From positions 356,367 to 420,366 of the forward strand of contig NZ_WTUX01000010.1 of NCBI RefSeq assembly GCF_009882975.1: a stretch of 64,000 nucleotides of DNA, in the 5' to 3' direction. This DNA is from Maritimibacter harenae (GTDB taxonomy: Bacteria; Pseudomonadota; Alphaproteobacteria; Rhodobacterales; Rhodobacteraceae). The notes under the pieces are model-generated. The model saw nothing but the letters and a program-made list of their open reading frames with translations, had not been told where the DNA came from and searched no databases. Of this stretch, positions 9,418 through 20,200 are shown piece after piece. Position 1 is the stretch's first letter; each line of letters begins with the position of its first letter. The translations under genes were made by a program, and so were the position numbers.

Positions 9418-9683
9418 TCGAATACGCCCTTCTCTTCGCAATGGGCTGCTTCGGGCTGGGGCTGCTGTTCAACCTGTGGCGCATCGCCGTGGGGCCGGAC
9501 GCGGCCGACCGGATCCTGGCGCTCGACACGATGGTGATCAATGTCATCGCGCTGCTGATCCTCTACGGGATCCAAGCCAGGACCGCGACCTACTACGAGG
9601 CGTCGATGCTGGTGGCGATGGTCGGCTTCGTCTCCACCGTCGCCTATTGCCGCTACATCCTGCGCGGCGACATCATCGAGTGA
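9414..9683 (+). CDS. phaF: Pha/Mrp antiporter subunit F
   Basis: This 89-residue, three-helix protein matches the MrpF/PhaF subunit. It has the typical RIAVGPDAADRILALDTM motif after the first helix and an FVSTVAYCRY end. Its ATG overlaps the phaE stop (ATGA). Confidence 0.9.
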   Translation: MIEYALLFAMGCFGLGLLFNLWRIAVGPDAADRILALDTMVINVIALLILYGIQARTATYYEASMLVAMVGFVSTVAYCRYILRGDIIE

Positions 9684-9690
9684 GGGGCTG

Positions 9691-10080
9691 ATGGAACAGA
9701 TCGTCGAATACATCATCGCCGCCTTCCTGGTGCTCGCCGGGATCTTCGGGCTGACCGGCTCCTTCGGGCTCGTGAAGCTGCGCGACACGATGCAGCGCCT
9801 CCACGCGCCGACCAAGGCGACCACACTCGGCGTCGGCGGGGTCCTGATCGCCTCGATGCTCTATTACGGCCTGATCGAAGACACGCTGTCGTTCCACGAA
9901 CTCCTCATCACGGTGTTCCTGTTCCTCACCGCGCCGATCACCGCGAATTTCATCGCCAAGACCTACATGGCGCAGAACATGAAGGCCGAGGACGTGCCGG
10001 ATACCGGGCGCGAGCACGGCTGGTCCGTCTACGACGATCCGCCGAACCCGCCGGTGATCTCGGACACCGCCGAGGAATAA
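9691..10080 (+). CDS. phaG: Pha/Mrp antiporter subunit G
   Basis: This 129-residue protein is the last subunit of the antiporter. It shows the MrpG signature GSFGLVKLRDTMQRLHAPTK followed by two hydrophobic helices and a polar C-terminal tail. The operon therefore encodes all Mrp subunits (AB, C, D, E, F, G). In a marine bacterium this complex would export Na+ and support pH homeostasis. Confidence 0.9.
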   Translation: MEQIVEYIIAAFLVLAGIFGLTGSFGLVKLRDTMQRLHAPTKATTLGVGGVLIASMLYYGLIEDTLSFHELLITVFLFLTAPITANFIAKTYMAQNMKAEDVPDTGREHGWSVYDDPPNPPVISDTAEE

Positions 10081-10137
10081 CGCCCCGTTGCGCGTTCGCG
10101 GTTTCTGCGGGGACCGAAAGTTTCCTGTCCGAAACAA

Positions 10138-10240
10138 ATGTATACGCGCATTGGCGCCCACGCCCGGATTTGCCTGAAATCCGGGTCAAAATTGCTTGAC
10201 TTGCAGCACCCGGGCAGGTCTTTTCGCCGCGATGTATACA
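10138..10240. promoter_or_regulatory. purU control region with two ATGTATAC operator-like sites and a hairpin
   Basis: ATGTATAC occurs at 10138-10145 and again at 10232-10240, where it forms the palindrome TGTATACA. Between them lies a perfect hairpin CCCGGATTT-GCCTG-AAATCCGGG (10163-10185). The palindrome resembles operators of GntR-family regulators and is nearly identical to sites at the aromatic genes at 38005 and at 43006 and 43182. The second copy lies only 17 bases before the purU start, a position suited to repression. Confidence 0.55.
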
Positions 10241-10257
10241 AATGAAAGGGTGACACC

Positions 10258-11142
10258 ATGAACACCTACGTGTTGACCGTCCGCTGCGCATCGCGCCGGG
10301 GCCTGGTTGCGGCGATTTCCGGCTACTTGGCCGAAAAGGGCTGCAACATCATCGATTCCGCCCAGTTCGACGACCAGGAAACCGGCCGCTTCTTTGCGCG
10401 CATCTCCTGCCAGCCGGAAACCGGCATCTCGCTCGAGGATCTGCGCGAGGGCTTCCAGCCGGTGGCCGAGGAATTCGACATGGACTGGGGCCTGCACGAC
10501 AGCTCGGAGCGGATGAAGGTCCTGATCATGGTGTCCAACTTCGGTCACTGCCTGAACGACCTGCTCTATCGCTGGCGCATCGGCGCGTTGCCGATCGACA
10601 TCGTGGGCGTGGTGTCGAACCACCTGACCTACCAGAAGCTGGTGGTGAACCACGACATCCCGTTCCACCACATCAAGGTGACGAAGGAAAACAAGCCCGA
10701 AGCCGAGGCGAAGCTCATGGACGTGGTGCGCGATTCCGGGGCCGAGCTGGTGGTGCTGGCGCGCTACATGCAGATCCTGTCGGACACGCTGTGCAAGGAA
10801 ATGTCGGGCCGGATCATCAACATCCACCACTCGTTCCTGCCGTCCTTCAAGGGGGCGAACCCCTACAAGCAGGCCTATGAGCGCGGCGTGAAACTGATCG
10901 GGGCCACGGCGCACTACGTGACCGCCGACCTCGACGAGGGCCCGATCATCGAGCAGGACATCGTGCGCGTGACGCACGCGCAGTCGCCGGCGGACTACGT
11001 CACGCTGGGCCGAGACGTGGAGAGCCAGGTGCTGGCCCGCGCCGTGCACGCCCACATCCACCGCCGCGCGTTCCTCAACGACGACAAGACGGTGGTCTTC
11101 CCGGCAAGTCCCGACAGCTACCGTTCGGAGCGCATGGGCTGA
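10258..11142 (+). CDS. purU: Formyltetrahydrofolate deformylase
   Basis: This 294-residue cytoplasmic enzyme hydrolyses 10-formyl-tetrahydrofolate to formate and tetrahydrofolate, balancing the one-carbon pool. Residues 1-80 form an ACT domain (VLTVRCASRRGLVAAISGYL). The rest is a formyltransferase fold with the NIHHSFLPSFKG active-site stretch and the HYVTADLDEGPIIEQD motif. Length is normal. In bacteria that demethylate methoxylated compounds, PurU helps dispose of excess C1 units. The operator-like sites shared with the aromatic genes here fit that idea but do not prove it. Confidence 0.93.
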   Translation: MNTYVLTVRCASRRGLVAAISGYLAEKGCNIIDSAQFDDQETGRFFARISCQPETGISLEDLREGFQPVAEEFDMDWGLHDSSERMKVLIMVSNFGHCLNDLLYRWRIGALPIDIVGVVSNHLTYQKLVVNHDIPFHHIKVTKENKPEAEAKLMDVVRDSGAELVVLARYMQILSDTLCKEMSGRIINIHHSFLPSFKGANPYKQAYERGVKLIGATAHYVTADLDEGPIIEQDIVRVTHAQSPADYVTLGRDVESQVLARAVHAHIHRRAFLNDDKTVVFPASPDSYRSERMG

Positions 11143-11165
11143 GCCCGGTCGAACCCGAAAGAACG

Positions 11166-11194
11166 AAGGCCCGGTCGATGCGACCGGGCCTTTT
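11166..11194. terminator. Bidirectional terminator between purU and kpsE
   Basis: An 11-base perfect stem (AAGGCCCGGTC / GACCGGGCCTT) with a five-base loop ends in TTTT on the plus strand and starts with AA. It serves the convergent genes on both sides. Confidence 0.85.
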
Positions 11195-11218
11195 CATGTC
11201 TGGCGATATCTGCTGGCG

Positions 11219-12499
11219 TCAGGTGGCGTGTTCGCGGACCACGTAGAAGACCATCAGCACGATCCCCCAGAGCATCGTCGCGAAGGCGATGAACACCAGG
11301 ATGTTGCGCACCGGCTTGGGGTAAGTGGGGTCCTGGGGCAGGGTGGGACGCACGAAGGAAGCGATGTAGCGCTGCTGGCGATCGGCCTCGAGCCGGGCGG
11401 CTTCGCGAGACGCCAGCGCCGAGACATAGGCCTGCTGAAGGAATTCCAGGTCGACGGCCAGCCCTTCGTACACGCCGAGCCGTTCGGACATCGTGAGGTT
11501 CTCTTCGCCGCTGCCATCTTCGGACACCACGCGCCCGCCGTTGTCGCCCGTGCCCAGCCGTTCGCGCTGGTCGGAAAGCTGACGCTCCAGCGACTGGATC
11601 TCGTTCTTCAGGACGCGGACCGTGGGAGCGTCCTCGCTCAGGTAGTTCAGAAGCGAATTGAGCCGCGTGCGCGCGGTGGCCAGCTGGGTTTCGAGCTGGC
11701 CCAGAAGCTGCACCTGTGCGCCCGCCGAGGCTTCGGGGTTGATGTCCTGGCGCTCGTCGCGGAAGGACACCATCGCGCGCCGGTGCTCTTCGAGCTGCTG
11801 CTCGACGCGCGCGACCTCGCGTTCCGCGCTCTCCATGCTGTCGAAGCGGGCCTGCTCCGAGACCTCGTTCACCAGGTCGCTGGAGATTTCGAGGATCGCG
11901 GCCGACAGCGCCCGCGCGTTCTCCGGCGAAAACGCCTGCACTTCGAGCGTGAGGATCTGGGACGACGTGTCGAAGTAGATCGACACCCAGCGGTCGAGGT
12001 AGCTGCGCAGCTCCTCGGGGCTCGCGTCGTCCTTGAGGCGGGTGAGGAAGTCGGCCTGTTCGGTGTTGTAGATCTCGCGCAGGTCGACCTTGTCCTGCAA
12101 ACGCTCGATCAGGTCGCGGCTCTCCACGAATTCCACCAGCATGTAGCTGTCCGACATGGTCGAACCGGCCGACGACATTGTGGTCATCATGCTCAGCAGA
12201 TCGCCCGAGGGGACCGAGTTGGTGGGTGAGCGGACCGCGAACTTGGTCTCGACCGCGTACCGGTCCGCGGCGAAGGCGAACCAGTAGACGGACGCGAGGA
12301 TCGCGGGGATCACGACGAGCATCACGAAGCTGGCGATCGTGATGATGCGCCGGCGCCGCTGCGCCTTGTAGGTCCGCTTCGCCGCCTCGTTCGCGTTCAC
12401 CACATGCAGCTGCTGCGGCTTCTTCGCGGCGGGTTTCGCGTCCCCCTCCGGCTGTTCGGCCTTCTTTTCCGGTGTTTGCCCGTCAGGCGCCATTGCCAT
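11219..12499 (-). CDS. kpsE: Capsule polysaccharide export inner-membrane protein (KpsE/CtrB type)
   Basis: This 426-residue protein belongs to the polysaccharide co-polymerase/export family that links the capsule ABC transporter to the outer-membrane channel. After a basic, Lys/Ala-rich cytoplasmic N-terminus there is a membrane helix at about residues 52-74. A large periplasmic domain follows, with coiled-coil stretches (about 210-330: SAEREVARVEQQLEEHRRAM, KNEIQSLERQLSDQRERL). A PxxP-like YPKPVR motif leads into a second membrane helix at about 398-420. It is the last gene of a kpsM-kpsT-kpsE operon and ends at a shared terminator. Confidence 0.9.
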   Translation of the reverse strand: MAMAPDGQTPEKKAEQPEGDAKPAAKKPQQLHVVNANEAAKRTYKAQRRRRIITIASFVMLVVIPAILASVYWFAFAADRYAVETKFAVRSPTNSVPSGDLLSMMTTMSSAGSTMSDSYMLVEFVESRDLIERLQDKVDLREIYNTEQADFLTRLKDDASPEELRSYLDRWVSIYFDTSSQILTLEVQAFSPENARALSAAILEISSDLVNEVSEQARFDSMESAEREVARVEQQLEEHRRAMVSFRDERQDINPEASAGAQVQLLGQLETQLATARTRLNSLLNYLSEDAPTVRVLKNEIQSLERQLSDQRERLGTGDNGGRVVSEDGSGEENLTMSERLGVYEGLAVDLEFLQQAYVSALASREAARLEADRQQRYIASFVRPTLPQDPTYPKPVRNILVFIAFATMLWGIVLMVFYVVREHAT

Positions 12500-12572
12500 G
12501 GTCCTTGTTCGAAATCGCCGTCAGTCCGGCGCTATCATGAAGCCCATCAATATTTCGTCTATGCGGTGGACG

Positions 12573-13223
12573 TCATTCGTTGAGCTTGTTGTACCTGTCG
12601 ATGGCTTCTTCCAAGTCCTCGTAATACGTCATTATTCCATTGTGAACAACAAGACCGGTTTGGCAGTACTCACGCAGGTTGCTCATCGAGTGGGATACCA
12701 TGACCAGCCGGGAATGCGGCAAGCGGTCGTGAAACGCCTGCTTGGACTTGGCGCGAAACCGCGCATCCCCAACCGCCATGATTTCGTCGATCAGGTAGAC
12801 TTCGAAATCCACCGCCATCGACACGCCGAAGGCCAGCCGGGCGCCCATGCCCGATGAATAGGTGCGGAAGGGTTCGTAGAAGAACTTCCCCAACTCCGCG
12901 AAATCCTGCACTTTTTGGACCATTTCCTCGGTGTTCTGGCCGTAGATGCGCGCCACGAAACGCACGTTTTCCATGCCCGACAATTCGCGGTGGAAACTGC
13001 CGCGAAAGCCCAGCGGCCAGGACAGGGTCTTGTGACGCCGGATGATGCCGCCATCGGGCTCCTCGATGCCCGCGAGCAGGCGCAGGATGGTGGATTTGCC
13101 CGCGCCATTGCGCCCCAGCACGCCCACGTTCTGCCACGGAAGCTTGATCGTGGCGCCGTTGAGGATCTGCTGCCGACCGCCTCGAAGCGTGTAGGACTTC
13201 GAGACGTTCAGCATCTCGATCAT
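12573..13223 (-). CDS. kpsT: Capsule ABC transporter ATP-binding protein
   Basis: This 216-residue ATPase energises export of a lipid-linked polysaccharide through KpsM. Walker A is GRNGAGKST, the signature is TYSSGMGARLAF and Walker B is VYLIDEIMAVGD; the short C-terminus is typical of KpsT. The ATG at 13223 is preferred because it overlaps the kpsM stop by four bases (ATGA). An ATG at 13247 would lie deeper in kpsM. Confidence 0.92.
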   Translation of the reverse strand: MIEMLNVSKSYTLRGGRQQILNGATIKLPWQNVGVLGRNGAGKSTILRLLAGIEEPDGGIIRRHKTLSWPLGFRGSFHRELSGMENVRFVARIYGQNTEEMVQKVQDFAELGKFFYEPFRTYSSGMGARLAFGVSMAVDFEVYLIDEIMAVGDARFRAKSKQAFHDRLPHSRLVMVSHSMSNLREYCQTGLVVHNGIMTYYEDLEEAIDRYNKLNE

Positions 13224-13981
13224 ATCGCTTTGAACCTGGTCAGCCATTCACCCACGAACCCGAAGCAATTGAGCACGACCACCCATGTGAAAAGGTAGAA
13301 AAGGCTCACGTCCGGCGCTGCATACTCCGCAAAATACCCGATGCGAAACCCCTCGACCCCGTGCACCAGCGGATTCCACCACAGGATGTCACGATATTGT
13401 GTGGGGATCGACGAGAGCGAGAAGAACACGCAGGAGACGAAAAAGGCCGGTCCCATGATGATGTGATAGAGGTTCTGGACCGAGGGCAGGAACCGCTTGA
13501 TCACCGCGAGCGACAGGCCCGCGCCGTTTGCCATGAGGAACATCAAAAGGATCGGGAGGGCCGCCAACGGCAGGTTCTTGGGCGGCTCGGCGTCCATCAC
13601 GATGACCTGGAAGGACAGGACCAGGAGCATCACCACGAGGTTCGTCATGGTGTCCAGAACCAACCGTCCCAGAACCGCGTCGAGTGGCTTGACCATCGGG
13701 TAGTTGAACAGGGGCCTGTTCGCCTCGAACGAGTGCATGATGTAGGCGGCCGAGTTGCGAAACGCGTTGAAGGACAACACGCCGGTGGCGAAGAACAGGG
13801 CGAAGTCGGTCGTCCCGTCTCCGGCCCTGAATTCCCGAAACAGCATCGTGAGGATCGTGACCTGGAGCACGGGCTCCACGATCGCCCAGGTGTAGCCCGC
13901 CTTGGACCGTCCGTGGCGCACGCGCGCCTCGCGCAGCACGAGTGCAAGGATCACGCGGATATGTGTGCGCAGAGCCTTCAT
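13220..13981 (-). CDS. kpsM: Capsule ABC transporter permease
   Basis: This 253-residue ABC-2 type permease has six predicted membrane segments and the family N-terminus ILALVLREARVRHG...GYTWAIVEPVLQ. It forms the membrane channel of a capsule-type polysaccharide exporter with KpsT. It is the first gene of the operon and diverges from the polyketide synthase gene 243 bases away, which places the exporter with the biosynthetic genes on the other side. Confidence 0.92.
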   Translation of the reverse strand: MKALRTHIRVILALVLREARVRHGRSKAGYTWAIVEPVLQVTILTMLFREFRAGDGTTDFALFFATGVLSFNAFRNSAAYIMHSFEANRPLFNYPMVKPLDAVLGRLVLDTMTNLVVMLLVLSFQVIVMDAEPPKNLPLAALPILLMFLMANGAGLSLAVIKRFLPSVQNLYHIIMGPAFFVSCVFFSLSSIPTQYRDILWWNPLVHGVEGFRIGYFAEYAAPDVSLFYLFTWVVVLNCFGFVGEWLTRFKAI

Positions 13982-14224
13982 TCCATCCTCGTCGAAGGGG
14001 CGGGATTACCGCCGAGTCACGCTTCGTTAACCATAGTCGTGTTGACTCGTATGGGTGAAACACGGTCAGTTTGATAGACAGATCGGCAGATTTCGTCAAA
14101 ACCAGATGGTCTTGGCTTCGTTGCTGGAAGTTGTCCGAAAGGCGAGGTAGGACGGACAAGTCTGAACGGAGAAGACGAATCCGGACGCGTCAGAACGTGC
14201 AATAAAGGCCTGGGAACCCGCCAG
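13982..14224. promoter_or_regulatory. Divergent control region kpsM / polyketide synthase
   Basis: The 243-base spacer is less GC-rich than the flanking genes. It contains an inverted repeat TTGTCCG-N15-CGGACAA at 14131-14159, about 65 bases before the synthase start, which could be an operator or a leader hairpin. I could not place a confident promoter. Confidence 0.4.
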
Positions 14225-17200
14225 ATGGATGCCATTTACGTAATCGGACAGGCCTGCAGATTACCGGGGGCGCCCGACGTCGCCGGATTCCGCAGCCTTT
14301 TGCAGGACGGCCGGTGCGCCGTGAGCGAAATTCCGCAGGATCGCTGGTCGCACAGCCTCTACCTGAACCCCAAGCAGGGTGTGCCGGGCAAATCCTACAC
14401 CTTCCGTGCGGGCGTTCTGGACGACATCTGGGGCTTCGATCTCTCCGTCTTCAAGTTCTCGCCGCGCGAAGCGATCCAGATGGATCCGCAGCAGCGGCTT
14501 CTCCTTCAGGTGGTGTGGGAAGCGCTGGAAGATGCGCGCCTCGACGCCACCAAGCTCGCGGGCAAGCGGGTGGGCGTCTACGTGGGCGCCTCCAGCATGG
14601 ACCACGGCACGATCCTCGGGCGCGACGCCTCGCTCGTGGACAGTTACCTGATGACCGGCAACACCCTGTCGCTGGTCGCCAACCGCATCTCGCACGGCTT
14701 CGACCTGCGCGGCCCGTCCTTCGTGGTCGACACCGCCTGTTCGTCGTCCCTCGTCGCGCTCGACCAGGCGCGCCAGGCGCTGGCGAGCGGTGACATCGAC
14801 ACCGCCGTCGTGGCCGGGGTGAGCCTTCTCATGACGCCGCAGAGCTTCGCGGGCTTCTCCGCCGCGCGGATGCTGTCGCCCACGGGGCTGTGCCAGTCCT
14901 TCTCGGACAAGGCCGACGGCTACGTCCGGGCCGAGGGCTGCGTCGCTCTGGTGCTGCACAGTTCCTCAGACGTGCCCGCGACCGCGACGGCGCGGCTTGT
15001 GGATTCCGAGACGAACGCCGACGGCTATACCATGAACGTGGCGCTGCCCGCTGAAGAGGGGCAGTACGAGCTTCTGTCGCGCCTCTACGACCGGCAATCG
15101 CTGTCGCCCGACGACCTGTCCTTCGTCGAGGCGCACGGGACCGGCACCCTCGTCGGCGACCCGATCGAGGCGCATGCGCTGGGGCGGGCCGTGTCGAAAC
15201 ACCGCAAATCGGCGTTGCCCATCGGGTCGGCCAAGTCGAACGTGGGCCACCTGGAACCCGCATCGGGCCTGGTCGGCACGCTCAAGGCGCTGATCGCGAT
15301 GCAGGACCGGCGCCTGCCGCCGTCGCTGCACGCCGAGAACCTGAACCCGCATATCGACTTCGACGAGCAGAAGTTGGTGCTGGCGCGCGAGCCGGTGGAC
15401 CTGGGCGACGGGCCGCTGATGGCCGGCGTCAGCTCTTTCGGCTTCGGCGGCGTCAATGCGCACGCGATCCTCGAGGGCGTGAACGCCCCGGCGCAAGAGG
15501 CGCCGGCGACGGCGACCAGCCCGGACCGGGTCTTCGTGACCTCCGCCTTCAGCGACGGTGCGCTCAAGGACCTCGCCACGGCCTACGCCGACCGGCTGGA
15601 GGCCCCCGCCGCGCTGACGCCCGGCGGGCTCGTCGATCAGGCCTGGCACAGCCGTGGGCTGCACCACAAGCGCCTGGGCGTGTTGGCCCGTGATGGCGCC
15701 GACGCGGCCGAAGCGCTGCGTGCCTTCGCTCACGGGCAGAAGGACCCGCGCGTCGTGTCCGTCGAGGGGCGCCAGCGCGAGGAGGCGCCGGTCTTCGTCT
15801 ATTCCGGGAACGGCTCGCAATATCTCGGCATGGGCCGGCTGCCCTACCGCAAGGACGAGGCATACCGCGCGGCCTACGATGAATTCGATGCCATCTTCAC
15901 CGAGATGATGGGATGGTCGGTCATCGACAAGATGAATTCCGAGACGCTGTCGCAGGAATGGGGCGATTGCCGCGTCATCCAGGCGCTCGTCATTGCCGAC
16001 CAGATCGCCCAGACGGCCGCGCTCGCGAAGCGGGGGATCGTCCCGGCGGCGACCATCGGCCATTCCGGTGGCGAGGTCGCGGCGGCCTGGGCCGCGGGCG
16101 CCCTGACACTCGAACAGGCGACCCATCTGGCCGTCAGCCGCAGCCGCACGCAGCTCCAGTTCGCAGGCACCGGCACGATGGCCGCGCTCCAGACGAGCGC
16201 CGAGCAGACGCGTGCCCTGCTGGACGAGTTCGGCGATCCGCAGATCGAGCTCGCCGCGATCAACTCGCCGCGCAGCGTCACGCTGGCCGGCCCCACGGAC
16301 CCGCTCAAGGCATTCGCGAAATGGGCCAAGCGCACTCACCGGCAGGCCTGCGTGATGCTCGATGTCAATTACCCGTTCCACAGCGCGATCCTGCAAAGCT
16401 CGGAGGACGAGCTGAAAGAAGGGCTGTCGGACATCGTGCCGTCGGAGGCGCGGGTTCCGATGTTCTCGACCACCACCGGCACGCTGGTGGCGGGCACCGA
16501 CCTCGACAGTGAATACTGGTGGGCGAACGTGCGCCAGCCGGTGCAGTTCAAGTCCGCGGTCGAGGCGGCCCGCGAGGCGGGCTTCTCGGCCTTCCTCGAA
16601 GTGGGCGCCCAGCCGGTCCTCCCGAACTACGTCACGGACTCGCTCGGCGATGATGCGCGCCACTGCGCGGTCGTCTCGACGCTCGCCAAGAACGACCCGG
16701 AGGGTGAGAACCCCATCGCGCGCGGGGCGCTGCGCGCCGTGCTCGCCGGGATCCGGACGGAGGCGAACAGCGTCTTCACCGCCACCACCGGTGCGCCGGT
16801 CGACCTGCCGACCTATCCGTTCCAGAACGAGGAACTGCGCGCGACCAACAGCCCGGAGCTTCAGAAGATCCTGGGCACCGATGACGAGCATCACCCGCTC
16901 CTCGGTGCGCCGCTGGCCGGTGAATCCGGCGTGTGGCGCCGCGACCTGGACGACGCGCTCTTCCCCGCACTGGCCGATCACAAGGTGGGCGACAGCGTTC
17001 TGTTGCCCGCGACCGCCTTCGCGGAAATGGCCTATGCCGCCGCGACGATCGAAGCGGGGGGGCAATCGGTCGAGATCTACGACCTCGATCTCTTCGCCCC
17101 CATCGTGCTGTCGTCCTCCGCCGGCGTCGAAATCCAGATCGAGGCGGACGTGGCCTCCGGCACGGTGCGTATCCTGTCGCGCGCACGCTTGTCGCATGAC

Positions 17201-20200
17201 GACTTCCGCGAGAACATGCGCGCGCGCTTCGCGGTGCATTCCAAATCGCCGGTGGCCCCGGCCGACACGGCGCCGGGCGACATCGCCAGTGACGAGGACG
17301 TGGCGCGCTGGGTCTACGATGACGCCGACCGGATCGGTCTGCGCTATGGTCCCGCTTTCCGTGGCCTGAAGGCCGCGCGCCGGTCCGGCGACGACATCGA
17401 CGTGATCCTCGAAGAGGGTCTGACCATCGGGTCGCATCCCGCAACGCACGGCTTCGATCCGGTGCAGGCGGATTGCCTGCTCCACGGGCTCATCGCGATC
17501 TCGACGGACACGACGGCCGCCGACATGCGCCAGGCCCTTCTTCCGATCCGGATCGGGCGGATGCAGGTCTATGCCCCGGGGACCGAGCTCGTGTCGGGTC
17601 GTCTTCACCTGCGCCGCTGGGGCGACCAGTCCGCCCATGCCGACCTGACCGCATTCGGCCCGTCGGGCGAAGTCGTGATGGTGATCGAGGGGCTGCGCCT
17701 GCGTGCCACGCAGGTCATCCCGCAGATCGAGTTCGACCGCCATGCCTTCCACGTCGAAGCGCACCCGGTGCTGGGCGCACCCGGTGCCGTCGCGGCCGAG
17801 GCGATTGCCGCCGCGCTCGACGCCGCGCTGCCCGCCGACGAGGCCGAGGATGACGCGCTTCTCCTGCTCGACGCCGCCGCGCAACAGGCGGTCTGGCAGG
17901 CGCTGCGCAAGGTTTGCGACAAGGATGGCGTCTACCGCATGCACCGCCCGGAAGACGGGCTGGAGGCGACCCTGATCGACATGCTGGCCCGGCTGGAGCT
18001 CGCCCAAGAGGGCGCGACGCTGGGCGAATGGCGCATCGCGGAAAGCTGCGACCTGCCGGATGCCGACGTGATCGGCCAGGCGCTGTTCGACGAGCGGCCC
18101 GACCTGATCGGACTGATCGCGCTGGTCCTCAGGCTCCCCGGCGCGCTGGACGAGGTGCTCGCGCGCGTGACCGACGACGAGGCCGCGCCGGAGCCCGCCG
18201 CGCTCTTCGGCCGCGAAGCCGTGCAGGCGATCGACACCGGGCCGCATGCGAAAGCCCGCAAGCGCCTGGTGGCCGCCGCGCTCGACACGATGATCGCGGC
18301 CGTGCCGAGGCATGCCGCCGCGCGGGTCGGCGCGCTCTCCGGTTTCGATATCGCCGACGGCGCGCTCGACACGTCGCACCCCGGCCTCGAGATCGCGCAG
18401 GTCATGTCGGCGGACGGCGAAGAGGGTCCGGTGTCCTCGCGTATCCGCACGATCAAGTGGGGGGAGGCCGACCGGCTCGACCTCGCGCTCGTCACCGACA
18501 CGCTGCAATTGTTCGAAGACGGCATGGATGAACGCTTCGCCGGCATCCTCGACCCCGACGGGCGCCTCGTGGTGGTCGTCCCGGCGATGTCCGCGTTCAA
18601 GCGCGCGGTGCTCATGTCGACCTCGAACCTGTCGCGCAGCGCCGACCTCGACCGCGTGCTCAAACGAATGGACGAACTGGGCTTCGCCATCGACCTGCAA
18701 CACGACCTGCCGGACGGGGCGGGCGGGGGCACGCTCCTCGTCGCGTCGCTCAAGGATGCGGGCGACGCGGACACGCCGACGGTCGGCCCCGACGAGGCCG
18801 GGCTTGCCGGCCGCGACCTCTGGGCCAAGGCGCTGACCCAGCTGCACGGCACGCTGTCGCTGCGCGAAGGCGCGCTCGACGTTCTGGTGCCGGAAACGAC
18901 CGCCGCGCCGATCATCGCCTATGGCAACGCCGGGGCGGACGAAGCGGAGCTTTCCGCGCGCGTGCTCGCGATCCGTGACCTCGTGGCCGAAGCGGCCGAG
19001 ACCGGGCGCGGGCTGCTGGCGATCCTGCCGCAGGGCGCGCAATACGCGGGCGGTCCCGCCGCCGACCCGGTGCAGCACGCGATCTGGTCCGTGCTGCGCA
19101 CCGCCGCCAACGAAAACCCCGGCCTGGCCATCAACGCGATCGACCCTGCGGGCGCCGACGTCACCGGCCCGGCCGGTCTGGCCGCGCTCCTCACCCGGAT
19201 CGAGGCCGAGCTGCCGCGCGAAAGCGAACTGGTCCTGTCGGGCCGCGCCGTGCTGGGCCTTCGGGTCGAGACCGGCCTGCCGCTCCGGCCGACCGAGGAC
19301 GATGGCGCGCTAACCGGCTCGCGGCTGAAGAAATCCGTGACCGGCCGCCTCGACGCCCTGCGCTGGGAAGCCGTGGAACGCGGACCGCTCGCCGATGGCG
19401 AGGTCGAGGTCGAGATCGCCGCGACCGGGCTCAACTACCGCGACGTGATGTGGTCCATGGGACTTCTGCCCGAGGAAGCGCTCGAGACCGGTTTCGCGGG
19501 TCCGACCCTGGGGCTGGAATGCGCCGGCCGCGTGTCGCGCGTCGGCGACGGCGTGACCGAGTTCAAGGTGGGCGATCCGGTCGTCGCCTTCGGCCCGTCC
19601 TGCTTCTCCTCGCATCTCGTCAGCCACGAGAAGTGGCTCGCCCGGCTGCCCGACGGCGTGTCGCTGTCGCAGGCCGCGACCCTGCCGGTGGCCTATTTCA
19701 CCGCCTACTTCTCGCTCGTCACGCTGGGCAACCTCCAGCCGGGCGAACGGGTTCTGATCCACGGCGGTGCCGGGGGCGTGGGCCTTGCGGCCATCCAGAT
19801 CGCCCGCGATATCGGGGCCGAGATCATCGCGACCGCCGGCAGCCCGGTGAAGCAGCAGCTCCTGCGGTCCATGGGTGTGGAGCACATCGTCTCTTCCCGC
19901 GACTCGGGTTTCGCCCACGCGGTGCGCGAGATCACCGGGGGCGAGGGTGTGGACGTGGTCCTCAACTCTCTCGCCGGTCAGGCGATGGAGCAGTCGCTTT
20001 CACTTCTGAAACCTTATGGCCGGTTCCTGGAGCTCGGGAAGCAGGATTACTATGCAAATACCGGCATTGGCCTGCGTCCGCTGAAGAACAACATCGCCTA
20101 CCACGGGATCGACGTGGACAGCCTGCTGGCCGACCGGCCGGACATCGCCAGCCGCGATTTCCGCCGCGTGATGGAGGGGATCGGCGAAGGCCGGTACGCC

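Noticed and set aside
14966-19078. A 1,370-codon open frame antisense to the PKS
   Set aside because: It is a shadow of the high-GC PKS gene. Its translation is rich in Arg, His, Gln and Asp without any motif, while the plus strand shows clear catalytic sites.
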